From the NCBI RefSeq assembly GCF_003217775.1, contig NZ_QJVJ01000003.1, forward strand, positions 496,001 through 560,000: DNA of 64,000 bases, in the 5' to 3' direction. Below the pieces are notes generated by a model. It saw only the letters and a list, made by a program, of their open reading frames with translations. It was not told where the DNA came from and did not search any database. This DNA comes from Paenibacillus flagellatus (GTDB lineage: Bacteria > Bacillota > Bacilli > Paenibacillales > NBRC-103111). Every line of letters starts with the position of its first letter. Positions within the stretch are counted from its first letter, which is position 1. The translations under genes were made by a program, and so were the position numbers. Of the stretch, positions 26,281 to 34,157 are shown piece after piece.

Positions 26281-27012
26281 TTACAGCACGAGATCTTTTT
26301 CGCGCTGCGTCAGCTTCCGGGCCGGGATGTCCAGCACGAGCTTGCCGCCGGACAATCCCCATATGCGGGAGGCGTTCCGTTCCGCCATCTCCAAATTTTG
26401 CATCGCGCATACGACGATCATGTTCTGTTCCGTGCACAAGGCGCGAAGATCCTGCAGCACCTTCGACGCCGATTCGGGATCGAGCCCTTTGGTCGGCTCG
26501 TCCGCCAATATCACTTTCGCACCCTGCGCAAGCCCTTTCGCGATCGCGACGCGCTGCTGCTCGCCGCCGCTCAGCTTTTCCGCGGGAAGCATCTTCGCCT
26601 TGTCGAGAAGACCGACCCGCTCCAAGTAGTCCATCGCCCGAATATGCTCCTCGGTCGAGACGGTCCCCGTTATTTTGCGCCACCACGGCAGCTGCCAAAA
26701 CCGTCCGCTGAACACGTTTTTGAGCGCCGTTTTTTTGAGCGCGAGCGCCGGCCGTTCCTCGAGAAACGCCCATTCCTTGCGCAGCTTCAGTCGATCCGCC
26801 CATTTCGCGCCGGAAAACTCGGTGCCGTCCACGATCAGCTGCCCTTCGGTCCACTTTTGCCGCAGGGCGAGACAGCCGAGCAGCGTCGACTTGCCGCTGC
26901 CGCTCGCCCCGATGACGGCGATGAATTCGCCTTTATCGATTTGGAAGCTGACCTTGGACAAAATCGTCTGGCCGTCGGTCAACACTTTGGACAAATTGCG
27001 TACGATGATCAT
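26281..27012 (-). CDS. Orphan ABC transporter ATP-binding protein (phosphonate-type)
   Basis: 243-residue ATPase with Walker A GASGSGKST (residues 35-43), Q-loop region near residue 85 (FLEERPAL, atypical), signature LSGGEQQRVAIAKG, Walker B VILADEPTKGLD and a switch region in which the usual His is not obvious (VVCAMQNLEMAE). Best resemblance is to phosphonate (PhnC-like) or LolD-like importer/exporter ATPases. No permease or binding-protein gene is nearby, so it either works with distant partners or has a non-transport role. An extended -10 promoter lies about 70 bases upstream. Confidence 0.86.
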   Translation of the reverse strand: MIIVRNLSKVLTDGQTILSKVSFQIDKGEFIAVIGASGSGKSTLLGCLALRQKWTEGQLIVDGTEFSGAKWADRLKLRKEWAFLEERPALALKKTALKNVFSGRFWQLPWWRKITGTVSTEEHIRAMDYLERVGLLDKAKMLPAEKLSGGEQQRVAIAKGLAQGAKVILADEPTKGLDPESASKVLQDLRALCTEQNMIVVCAMQNLEMAERNASRIWGLSGGKLVLDIPARKLTQREKDLVL

Positions 27013-27082
27013 CCGTTATCATGGCTCCTTTGATTCGCGGCGGCTGCCGTTCGTTTGCCGGAAGATGAAGGCATTCGTTGCC

Positions 27083-27091
27083 ATTATACCA
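27083..27091 (-). promoter_or_regulatory. Extended -10 promoter element for the ABC ATPase operon
   Basis: Minus-strand TGG-TATAAT, an extended -10 (TGnTATAAT), 71 bases before the ATPase start. No good -35 hexamer is present, as expected for extended -10 promoters. Confidence 0.5.
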
Positions 27092-27194
27092 CAGCCGGAC
27101 GAGACGACGGAAAACTTTTCCCCCTGCGGGCGCTCCGGATTGGCACATAATTCGGGCCCCGCCTGCCAACGATACGGATGGAGGTGGATCACCC

Positions 27195-27311
27195 ATGACA
27201 ACGTCCAAGCGCCGGAAAGAAAGCGCATGGAAAAGCCGCAAGCAAAACCAAAAGCCGCACGGTCACGTATCGTCGCTGAAGGAATTGTCCGAGCAGGCCG
27301 ATCAAGGGTAA
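27195..27311 (+). CDS. Small basic hypothetical protein
   Basis: 38-residue ORF (MTTSKRRKESAWKSRK ... ELSEQADQG) with a strong GGAGGTGG ribosome site placed 9 bases before the ATG. Very rich in Lys, Arg, Ser and Gln and without hydrophobic segments, like many small spore or nucleoid-associated proteins of Bacillales. No family recognised. Confidence 0.6.
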   Translation: MTTSKRRKESAWKSRKQNQKPHGHVSSLKELSEQADQG

Positions 27312-27412
27312 CGAACGCCAGCCTCTGCAACGAACGAAACCCCCGGCGTCCGAACGTTCCGATTACGGTCCGTCCGGCGCAAGGGGTTTGGTTTGCCATC
27401 ATCCAATCGATA

Positions 27413-27550
27413 TTAGGGCAAGTTTTTTTCGATATTGTTGACCGAAGCGGTGTACGCCTTCGCCTTGTCGGCTTGAATCGTGCGGACTTCCTCTTTCAGG
27501 CGCGACATGTTTTGCTGCTCCTTGTACGCCTTGCGGCGATGATGCGGCAT
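27413..27550 (-). CDS. Small charged hypothetical protein
   Basis: 45-residue ORF (MPHHRRKAYKEQQNMSR ... NNIEKNLP) with GGAGGTG about seven bases before its ATG. It is predicted largely helical and charged (KEEVRTIQADKAKAYT). Lies 30 bases downstream of another small gene on the same strand (27581-27715), probably co-transcribed. No family recognised. Confidence 0.6.
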   Translation of the reverse strand: MPHHRRKAYKEQQNMSRLKEEVRTIQADKAKAYTASVNNIEKNLP

Positions 27551-27580
27551 GAGGACACCTCCGTTTTCGTAGAAGTCGGA

Positions 27581-27715
27581 TCAGTTGTCTTTGCTCTTCT
27601 GCTTGCCGGGAAGCTTCTGGTCCGGTTTTCCGTTTCCGTGAGTTCTCCGGTTTTTCTCGTCCTTCGCCTGCGTATCGTGCAGCTTGTTCACATACGACCG
27701 CGTATCGTCGATCAT
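27581..27715 (-). CDS. Small hydrophilic hypothetical protein
   Basis: 44-residue ORF (MIDDTRSYVNKLHDTQAK ... KQKSKDN), preceded by GGAGGG eight bases from the ATG. The body is Lys/Asp/Gln-rich and disordered-looking with an HGNGKPDQKLPGK tail, reminiscent of minor small acid-soluble spore proteins, but I cannot match it to a named one. Confidence 0.6.
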   Translation of the reverse strand: MIDDTRSYVNKLHDTQAKDEKNRRTHGNGKPDQKLPGKQKSKDN

Positions 27716-27830
27716 GGCGTTCCCTCCTTCCTTGCGGAAAGACTTCGCCTATATTGTGTCCAAGCGTTCGCCGCCGTACGACGAAACCGCGCATGACAAT
27801 TTCAGTCAGCCTACCTTCCGCCTCAACCGA

Positions 27831-29162
27831 TTATTTTTGACGGAAAAAATTCCAGCCGCCGACCGTCTCCGGGTTGCCCGTATCCCCCGGCAGCAGCGCT
27901 TCGTATTGGAGAGCCGCCTTGCGGAACGCATCCGCGTACCGGTCGATCTGCTCCGGCCGGTAATGCTTGAACCACGGAATCCAGAACACGCGTTCCGGAA
28001 TCGCTTCGGACACCGGCAAGCTGCCCTTGGGCTGACGCACATCGCGGGAAGCGTTCGCGATGATCGTCGGCTTGCCGTGGCCGTACACGTCCACCTCGTG
28101 CTGGAGCGGATGAAGGTGAAGCGGGATGTTGCAGCCGGCCTGTGTCGGCACGCCTTCGGCGCGCACCGCCTCGCAAAACCGGGTGACGGACAGGCCGCCG
28201 AGCTCCTCCGGCACGTAATGGCCGTGCGCCGCGTACCAGCCGCCCATCGTGCTTCCCGACCCTTTCTCCGGCCGATGCGGGCGAATGCCGGGTACGCCTT
28301 CGAGCCGGTCCCAAAACCGGTTCATCGCCTTGTCGATTTCGCCGATGCGCTCGTCGTAATATTTCAGCTGGACGCGCCCTACGGCCGAGCTGACTTGGTG
28401 CATGCGGAATTTGTACCCGCCGTACGGCAAGCCGATATGCGGCTGCAAATACGGAGTGCGGATGTCCGCGTTGAACCGCTCGTAATGGCCGAGCGCGATC
28501 GCCCGCTCGTATATTTCTTCGTCGTTCGTGACGAAAATGCCGCCTTCGCCGATGGCGAACGACTTGCCCGCCATGAGCGACATCGCCCCGACGTCGCCGA
28601 TCGTGCCGACGCGGCGGCCTTTATAATAGCCGCCCTGGGCGTGGGAGACGTCTTCGATCACTTTCAGGTTGTGCTTTTTCGCAATCGCCATAATCGGATC
28701 CATGTCGGCCGGGTGACCGAGATAGTGGACGACGACGATCGCTTTCGTCTTGTCCGTAATGCGGTGCTCGATGTCGTTCGGGTCGAGGCACAGCGTCACC
28801 GGATCGATTTCGGCGAAGACGACGGACGCCCCGAGCGAGTAGGCCGGAAGCGCCGAAGCCCAATACGTGACGCTCGGACAAATGATCTCGTCGCCGACGC
28901 CGACGCCGCATCCGTAAAAGGCGCCGAGCAGCGCGTTCGTCCCGTTATTGAAGGCGAGCGCGTACGACATGCCGAGCCAGTCCGCGAACTCGCGCTCGAA
29001 TGCTTTCGTAATATCCGTGCCGGACATCGCGCCGTCCCGCAGCACTTGCACGGCGGCCGCCTCGTCCTCCTCCGTGATGATCGGCCATTTGAACAACGAT
29101 TCGTCTTGCTCGACGACCGCCTTCGGCCCTCCGAACAGGGCAAGCTGCTCCACTGCGTTCAT
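27831..29162 (-). CDS. DegT/DnrJ/EryC1/StrS family PLP aminotransferase
   Basis: 443-residue PLP-dependent sugar-type aminotransferase. Visible signatures: SGTDITKAFEREFADWLG at the N-terminus, NNGTNALLGAFYG (cofactor phosphate contact), EDVSHAQGG (the Asp that contacts the pyridine nitrogen) and the Schiff-base Lys in AGKSFAIGEGG. Family enzymes transaminate keto-sugars for surface glycans or antibiotics; some members act on inositols. Here there is no glycan-biosynthesis cluster; the only neighbour is a divergent AraC regulator, so a catabolic or aminosugar role under its control is inferred. Start at 29162 has GGAG nine bases upstream; the open extension to 29279 has none. Confidence 0.88.
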   Translation of the reverse strand: MNAVEQLALFGGPKAVVEQDESLFKWPIITEEDEAAAVQVLRDGAMSGTDITKAFEREFADWLGMSYALAFNNGTNALLGAFYGCGVGVGDEIICPSVTYWASALPAYSLGASVVFAEIDPVTLCLDPNDIEHRITDKTKAIVVVHYLGHPADMDPIMAIAKKHNLKVIEDVSHAQGGYYKGRRVGTIGDVGAMSLMAGKSFAIGEGGIFVTNDEEIYERAIALGHYERFNADIRTPYLQPHIGLPYGGYKFRMHQVSSAVGRVQLKYYDERIGEIDKAMNRFWDRLEGVPGIRPHRPEKGSGSTMGGWYAAHGHYVPEELGGLSVTRFCEAVRAEGVPTQAGCNIPLHLHPLQHEVDVYGHGKPTIIANASRDVRQPKGSLPVSEAIPERVFWIPWFKHYRPEQIDRYADAFRKAALQYEALLPGDTGNPETVGGWNFFRQK

Positions 29163-29345
29163 CGTTACCCACTCCTTGTACGGCTTGGAATAAAATTCGG
29201 GGGAAACCCCGGCCGCCGCATGCGGAACCGGTTTTCCTTTTTCGACAGTAACTATATAATAGAGCCAGAAGCGCCGCATGACAGAAGCCGCGCGACTGGA
29301 TGACAGTTTTTAACGACCGCGCTTTCCTTCGGGAGGGGACGAACG

Positions 29346-30251
29346 ATGACTAAGACGGGATTTCCCGAATACCAGGATCATATCGGCGGGCTGACCCATT
29401 CGCCGGACGGCCAGCAGCGTTTTTATATCGATATCGGCACCGTGACGCGCTCGAACCTGCACCATCACGACTATGCCGAGCTGTCCTATTATTTGGAGGG
29501 AGAAGGGACGGAAACGATAAACGGCGTCGTTCACGCCGTTCGGCCGGGGACCGCTTCGTTTTTGCTTCCCCATCATATGCACAAGGTGGAGAGCGCTCCC
29601 GGCCGCACGATGCGCAAAATCCGCTGCATGTTCGACATGCCGCTCTTGTTCGATTCGCGCGACAGCGGGGAGTTTTCCCGGCTCGTGTACGGGATCGGCA
29701 CCGTCACTCCTTCGTTCGCCGATTTCGAAGGCCGTGCCGCCGACCGGATGCGAACGACGCTCGAGCAGCTGCTCGAGGAATACGCCGCCGGCGATCGACC
29801 CGCGAGGCTGCAAATGCTCCGGCTCAAGCTGAGCGAAGCGCTGCTCCTGTTCGTCCGGACGGGCAGCCGACGCGCCGAAGAGCACGCCAATGCCGGCCGC
29901 GATCATGCGGCGGTAAAGCTGTCGCCGCTGCTGCAATACGTCCATCTCCACTACGCGGAGAAGTTGACGCTGGAGCAATTGTCCGAGCAATTCCGGTACA
30001 GCGTCCCCTACTTGAGCCGGATTTTCAAGGAGCAGACCGGAAAGCGGTTTCACGAATACGTCCGCGAGCTTCGGATGGAAAGCGCGATTACGATGCTGCT
30101 GCATACGAACATGTCCGTCACCGACATCGCGGCGGCGGCCGGTTTCGATTCGTTCCGCACGTTCGCGCGGGCGTTCCGCGACACGAAGGGAGAGACGGCG
30201 AGCGAGTTCCGCAGCCGGATGCGGGGTGCGGGCGCGAAGCCGGTGCGGTAA
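29346..30251 (+). CDS. AraC-family transcriptional regulator with cupin sensor domain
   Basis: 301-residue cytoplasmic regulator. N-terminal AraC-type cupin (about residues 20-110; LHHHDYAELSYYLEGEG, PGTASFLLPHHMHKVE), and C-terminal DNA-binding domain with two helix-turn-helix units (LEQLSEQFRYSVPYLSRIFKE; VTDIAAAAGFDSFRTFARAF). Good GGGAGGGG site upstream. It is divergent from the DegT-type aminotransferase, with a 183-base shared region that includes a TATAAT at 29255-29260, and probably controls that gene. Confidence 0.9.
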   Translation: MTKTGFPEYQDHIGGLTHSPDGQQRFYIDIGTVTRSNLHHHDYAELSYYLEGEGTETINGVVHAVRPGTASFLLPHHMHKVESAPGRTMRKIRCMFDMPLLFDSRDSGEFSRLVYGIGTVTPSFADFEGRAADRMRTTLEQLLEEYAAGDRPARLQMLRLKLSEALLLFVRTGSRRAEEHANAGRDHAAVKLSPLLQYVHLHYAEKLTLEQLSEQFRYSVPYLSRIFKEQTGKRFHEYVRELRMESAITMLLHTNMSVTDIAAAAGFDSFRTFARAFRDTKGETASEFRSRMRGAGAKPVR

Positions 30252-30331
30252 AGGCTGCCGCGATAGGTGCGAACCGCGTGCGGACTAGCGCTGCGGCGCA
30301 CACCGGCTGGCCGCGTTTTACGCAGCAACGC

Positions 30332-30359
30332 AAAAAGACGGGCTGCGGCCCGTCTTTTT
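30332..30359. terminator. Bidirectional terminator between AraC and RpiR-type genes
   Basis: AAAAAGACGGGC (30332-30343) pairs perfectly with GCCCGTCTTTTT (30348-30359) around a 4-base loop; serves both convergent genes. Confidence 0.92.
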
Positions 30360-30372
30360 CGTATGTTCCGTA

Positions 30373-31239
30373 TCAATACAGCTTTCCGAGTACGGCTTTG
30401 GCCGTCACCTCGAGCGACTCGTACGTACGCTCCTTCTGGCCGAGCGCAATCGCGGTCGACAACACGTCGAGCGCATGGATTTGCGACAGCTTCGAGGAGA
30501 ACGAGCCGCCCTGCAGCGGGCTCTCCTTCGATGCGGTCAACAGCACGACGTCGGCGAGATGCGTAATCGGCGAGCGCGCGTGACTCGTCAGGCAGACGAT
30601 GCGCGCCCCTCTCCGCTTGGCGATTTCGACGGCGTCGACCAAATCCTTCGTGCTGCCGGACGTCGAGATGCCGACGACGACGTCGCCCGGCTTGACGAGC
30701 GCCGCGTTCATCGCGATGATGTGCGCGTCGTTCTCGGCGGCGCAGTCGTAGCCGATGCGCATGAACCGGTATTTGGCGTCGAGCGCCGTCAGCCCGGACG
30801 AGCCGACGCCGAAAAAGTACAGCTTCCGCGCCTCGCGGATGATCGCGATCGCCGACCGCAGGCTGTCGTCGTCGAGCAGCGTCGTCGTGTTCTCGATGTT
30901 TTGCGCGTTCATCGCGCTGATCTTCTTCACGACGACGCTCAAATCGTCCGAATCTTGAATGTCGCCGTGAACGTTCTGGGACGGCGTGGACAAGTTTTGC
31001 GCGACCGACAGCTTGAATTCCTGATACCCTTTGAATCCGAGCTTCCGGCAAAACCGGATGACCGACGTTTCCCCTACTCCCGCCTTCTCCGACAAGTCGG
31101 TGATCGTGTAGAACACCGCCGCTTCCGGCTCCTGCATGACGACGTCGGCCACCTTTTGCTCCGACTTCGTTAAAGATGTGTAAATGCTCGATATTTTCAG
31201 CAGCGTGTTGTTCAAATCGGGAATTCTCGTATGTTTCAT
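30373..31239 (-). CDS. MurR/RpiR-family transcriptional regulator
   Basis: 288-residue regulator: N-terminal RpiR helix-turn-helix (TKSEQKVADVVMQ ... KAGVGETSVIRFCRKLGFKGYQEFK, residues about 20-78) and C-terminal SIS sugar-isomerase-like phosphosugar-binding domain (FFGVGSSGLTALDAKYRF; GISTSGSTKDLVDAVEIAKRR split by GDVVV). Such proteins sense sugar phosphates. It follows the sugar-phosphate isomerase-like gene by 18 bases and probably regulates that operon. Confidence 0.92.
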   Translation of the reverse strand: MKHTRIPDLNNTLLKISSIYTSLTKSEQKVADVVMQEPEAAVFYTITDLSEKAGVGETSVIRFCRKLGFKGYQEFKLSVAQNLSTPSQNVHGDIQDSDDLSVVVKKISAMNAQNIENTTTLLDDDSLRSAIAIIREARKLYFFGVGSSGLTALDAKYRFMRIGYDCAAENDAHIIAMNAALVKPGDVVVGISTSGSTKDLVDAVEIAKRRGARIVCLTSHARSPITHLADVVLLTASKESPLQGGSFSSKLSQIHALDVLSTAIALGQKERTYESLEVTAKAVLGKLY

Positions 31240-31257
31240 GGAAGGTTCACGCGCGGC

Positions 31258-32121
31258 TTACACTTCGTTCCATATGCGGATCGCGTTGTCCATCGCCGTT
31301 TTCGTGCCCCACTTGCACTCCTCGCGGCCTTCGAACTCGATCGACACGTAGCTGTCGTAGCCCGAAGCCTTCACGATGCGGACCACCTCGTACATGTCGA
31401 TGTCGCCTTGGCCGACGACGGCGCCGCGCAAATAGTTGCCGGCCGTCGACGTGAACCAGCCGTCTCCCGGATTGCGGTACGACGGACGGACGTAGAAGTC
31501 CTTGAAATGAACCATGGACGCGTACGGCATGCTTTTCTTGACCGCGGATACCGGATTCTCGTCGACGCAGAGGAAATTGCCGATATCGACCGTATGACGG
31601 AAATTCGGACGGTTGACCGCCTCGATGATCCGGTGGACACGCTCGGTCGCCTGCACGAAAAAGCCGTGGTTCTCGATGCTCGTCACGATGCCGTATTGGC
31701 TCGCGTAATCGGCGATTTCCGCGCATGCGCGAACGATCGTCGCGAAGTCGGCCTCGAATTGGGCCGTACCCGTCTCCGCGACCGGACGTCCGGCGACGTC
31801 GTGACGCATCCGCTTCACGCCGAGCCGGTTCGCGATGTCGACCTGCTTCTTCACGCGCTCGAGCTCGTTCGCGAAATGCGCCTCGTCCCCGTTGACGAAG
31901 TTGGCGCCGATCGCGTAGTTCGAAATGTCGATGCCGACTTCGGCCGCCTTGTTCACGATGGCGTCGACGAGCGCCGGGTTGTCGTCCAGCGTATATCCGA
32001 TCGGTACGATCTCGACGTGCTGTCCGCCGTTGTCGGCGATCCATTGGATCGCGCCGAGGACGTCCATTTCTCCGGCGTTGATCGCCCGTGCCAAGCTATA
32101 AGTGCTCACTCCGATTTTCAT
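31258..32121 (-). CDS. Sugar phosphate isomerase/epimerase-like TIM-barrel protein
   Basis: 287-residue xylose-isomerase-like TIM barrel (AP endonuclease 2 superfamily). Metal-site residues are visible in SIENHGFFVQ (Glu), TVDIGNFLCVD (Asp), MVHFKDFYV (His) and VSIEFEGREE (Glu). These enzymes isomerise or epimerise sugars, keto-sugars or inositols. First gene of the operon with an RpiR-type regulator; GGAGGGA upstream of the ATG and a promoter with a palindromic spacer at 32161-32189. Substrate unknown. Confidence 0.9.
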   Translation of the reverse strand: MKIGVSTYSLARAINAGEMDVLGAIQWIADNGGQHVEIVPIGYTLDDNPALVDAIVNKAAEVGIDISNYAIGANFVNGDEAHFANELERVKKQVDIANRLGVKRMRHDVAGRPVAETGTAQFEADFATIVRACAEIADYASQYGIVTSIENHGFFVQATERVHRIIEAVNRPNFRHTVDIGNFLCVDENPVSAVKKSMPYASMVHFKDFYVRPSYRNPGDGWFTSTAGNYLRGAVVGQGDIDMYEVVRIVKASGYDSYVSIEFEGREECKWGTKTAMDNAIRIWNEV

Positions 32122-32160
32122 AGGTAACGTCCCTCCGAAATGGTTTGCTTTTCCTCATTC

Positions 32161-32189
32161 ATTGTAAAGGACGGCTCGCCGTTTGTCTG
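32161..32189 (-). promoter_or_regulatory. Promoter of the isomerase-rpiR operon with operator-like palindrome
   Basis: Minus-strand CAGACA (32184-32189) and TACAAT (32161-32166) are 17 bases apart. The spacer contains ACGGC-TC-GCCGT (32171-32182), a plausible RpiR operator blocking polymerase. Confidence 0.5.
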
Positions 32190-32197
32190 CCCTTTTT

Positions 32198-32683
32198 TTA
32201 GCCGGCCGCGATCGCGTCGCGAACCGTGCGGACGAGCTCGGCATCGTCGGGCGTCACGCCGCTGCGGAACCGGCCTGCGATCGTCCCGTCCCGGCCGATG
32301 ACGAACTTCTCGAAGTTCCATTCAACATCGCCGGCGTCCGCCGCCGTCTCGGTCAAGTATCGGTACAGCGGCTCCTTGTCGTCGCCCAGGACGCGGATTT
32401 TGCCGAACAGCTCGAACGTAACGTCGTACGTCGTCCGGCAAAACTCGCGGATCTCCTCCATCGTCCCCGGCTCCTGGGCGCCGAAATCGTTGCAAGGAAA
32501 AGCGAGAATGCGAAACCCTTCGTCCTTGTGCCGGCGGTACAGCTTCTCCAGCCCTTCGTACTGCGGCGTCAGCCCGCACCTCGACGCGACGTTGACGATG
32601 AGCAGCGGCAGCCCTGCATAGTCGGACAACGGCTTGTCCTCGCCGGCGGCCGTCTTGACCGTGAAATCGTAAACCGAACTCAT
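32198..32683 (-). CDS. Thioredoxin-dependent glutathione peroxidase family protein
   Basis: 161-residue peroxidase. The catalytic tetrad is complete: Cys36 (ASRCGLT), Gln70 (AQEPG), Trp122 and Asn123 (EWNF). A second cysteine, Cys82 in EFCRTTYDVTF, is at the position of the resolving cysteine of two-Cys enzymes that use thioredoxin rather than glutathione. Reduces hydrogen peroxide and organic hydroperoxides in the cytoplasm. Start at 32683 has GGAGGG seven bases upstream and shares ATGA with the stop of the MFS gene, so the two are translationally coupled. Confidence 0.93.
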   Translation of the reverse strand: MSSVYDFTVKTAAGEDKPLSDYAGLPLLIVNVASRCGLTPQYEGLEKLYRRHKDEGFRILAFPCNDFGAQEPGTMEEIREFCRTTYDVTFELFGKIRVLGDDKEPLYRYLTETAADAGDVEWNFEKFVIGRDGTIAGRFRSGVTPDDAELVRTVRDAIAAG

Positions 32684-33939
32684 GGAACATCCCTCCATTT
32701 TTTAACTCCAGTATACCATTCCCCGACCTTCGAGAAAAAGGTTGCGAAGCGCACCAGCACAAGGAACGCCAGCATGAGCCCCATGCCGGCGGCCATCAGC
32801 CAGACGGTCACGCGGACCGGATACGTCTCCATCGTCCAACCGGCCAAGTACGGCAGCAGCGCCCCCCCGAGGCCGTTCACCGCCATGAGCAGGCTCGTCG
32901 AACGGTCGGTCTGGCCGGGCATTTGCGTATTGGCGAAAATAAGCGCGATCGCGAACAGGCCCGACATGAACAAGCCGACGAAGAAGGCGAGGACGAAGCC
33001 GCCCGCCAGCCCGCCGCCGACAGCGAGCGCCGCAAGCGCGACGGCCGCACCCGCCGACGAGACGAGCAAAAACCGGTAATAGCCGAACCGGTCGGCCAAC
33101 AGCCCCGTCAGCGCGCGTCCGACGATCATCCCGATCCAATAGTCGCTGACGACGAGCGAGGCGACGGACGTGCCGGCCTCCCGGTCCTCGATAAACACCG
33201 AGGGCATGAAATGGATAAACGACGTCTCGCTGCCTCCGTACAGCAAAAAGAACAGCGCGCACAGCGCGAACGCCGTCCCGTTCGACCGGCTCCCTGCCGC
33301 GATGCCGCTTCTCCCCTCGCCTTCGCCGCCGGCCGCTTGCGACGGCTGTTCGTCCCGCACCCGGCGCTCCCCGCGGCTTTTGCCGATGAACCGGTCCAGC
33401 TCTTCGCCGAACGACATCGGCATCCATACCGCGGCCAGCAGCAAGGCGCTCAGGCCGAGCACCGGAAACGCGGCGATCCACGCGTCCTGCGCGATCAGCC
33501 AAGCGACGAGCGTCGGCATCGCCAGCGCCCCGGCCCCGAACGTCACCTCCAGCTTGCTCATCGCCGCCGCGGGCCGGTCTTTCGCCGCATGCAAAATAAG
33601 CGAGCCGATGCTCGACTCGACGAGCCCGGCGCCGCAGCCGGCCAGAAAGACGATCGGCATCGTCAGCGCCCAAGGCGGCGAGGCGAGAAACAGCGTTTCG
33701 GCCGACATGAAGACGAGTCCGAGCCCGACCGTCCGGCGGCGTCCGGCGATCTTGAGCAGGGCTGGCATGCCGAGCACGCCGACGAGCAGGCCGACGAATT
33801 GGACGAACACGAGCAAGCCGCCCGAGCTGTAGCCTTTCCCGTAATGGGCGAGCAGCTCCGGCAGCATCGAGCCGACGATGACGAGCGTGAAGCCGGTCAG
33901 GACGTAGCAGAGACACCCCATCCACAGCAGTTTCTTCAT
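32680..33939 (-). CDS. MFS transporter
   Basis: 419-residue major facilitator with about twelve hydrophobic helices and a charged central loop near residues 185-220 (GKSRGERRVRDEQPS). The family-type motif between helices 2 and 3 is weak (LLKIAGRRRTVGLG). The closest general resemblance is to FucP/YfkF-like MFS sugar or drug transporters; the substrate is not determinable. It overlaps the following peroxidase gene by four bases (ATGA). Confidence 0.88.
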   Translation of the reverse strand: MKKLLWMGCLCYVLTGFTLVIVGSMLPELLAHYGKGYSSGGLLVFVQFVGLLVGVLGMPALLKIAGRRRTVGLGLVFMSAETLFLASPPWALTMPIVFLAGCGAGLVESSIGSLILHAAKDRPAAAMSKLEVTFGAGALAMPTLVAWLIAQDAWIAAFPVLGLSALLLAAVWMPMSFGEELDRFIGKSRGERRVRDEQPSQAAGGEGEGRSGIAAGSRSNGTAFALCALFFLLYGGSETSFIHFMPSVFIEDREAGTSVASLVVSDYWIGMIVGRALTGLLADRFGYYRFLLVSSAGAAVALAALAVGGGLAGGFVLAFFVGLFMSGLFAIALIFANTQMPGQTDRSTSLLMAVNGLGGALLPYLAGWTMETYPVRVTVWLMAAGMGLMLAFLVLVRFATFFSKVGEWYTGVKKWRDVP

Positions 33940-34093
33940 TGTAACGCAGCCTCCCCGCCGCGCGCTTCACTTCGATATTCGCGCAACTTCCTACATTATT
34001 AGCGGAATCGGGGAATAGTTCAATAGCCGCTGCGTCGCGGAGTCGGAAAAAACGTCTATAACGATTCGCGGATTTTCCTTTTGCTCCGGCTTG

Positions 34094-34102
34094 TGGTACT
34101 AT
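34094..34102 (+). promoter_or_regulatory. Possible extended -10 promoter of helD
   Basis: TGG-TACTAT (34094-34102) 56 bases upstream of the TTG start; a weak TTTTCC lies 18 bases further upstream. Confidence 0.35.
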
Positions 34103-34157
34103 TAGGGTCTGTTTTTTCGGGAATGCCCGAATCCGGATCATTTGGGAGGTAACTGAA

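Noticed and set aside
32198-32683. CNDF instead of CNQF in the peroxidase as a lost catalytic residue
   Set aside because: The catalytic Gln is the one in AQEPG, which is present; the tetrad is complete.
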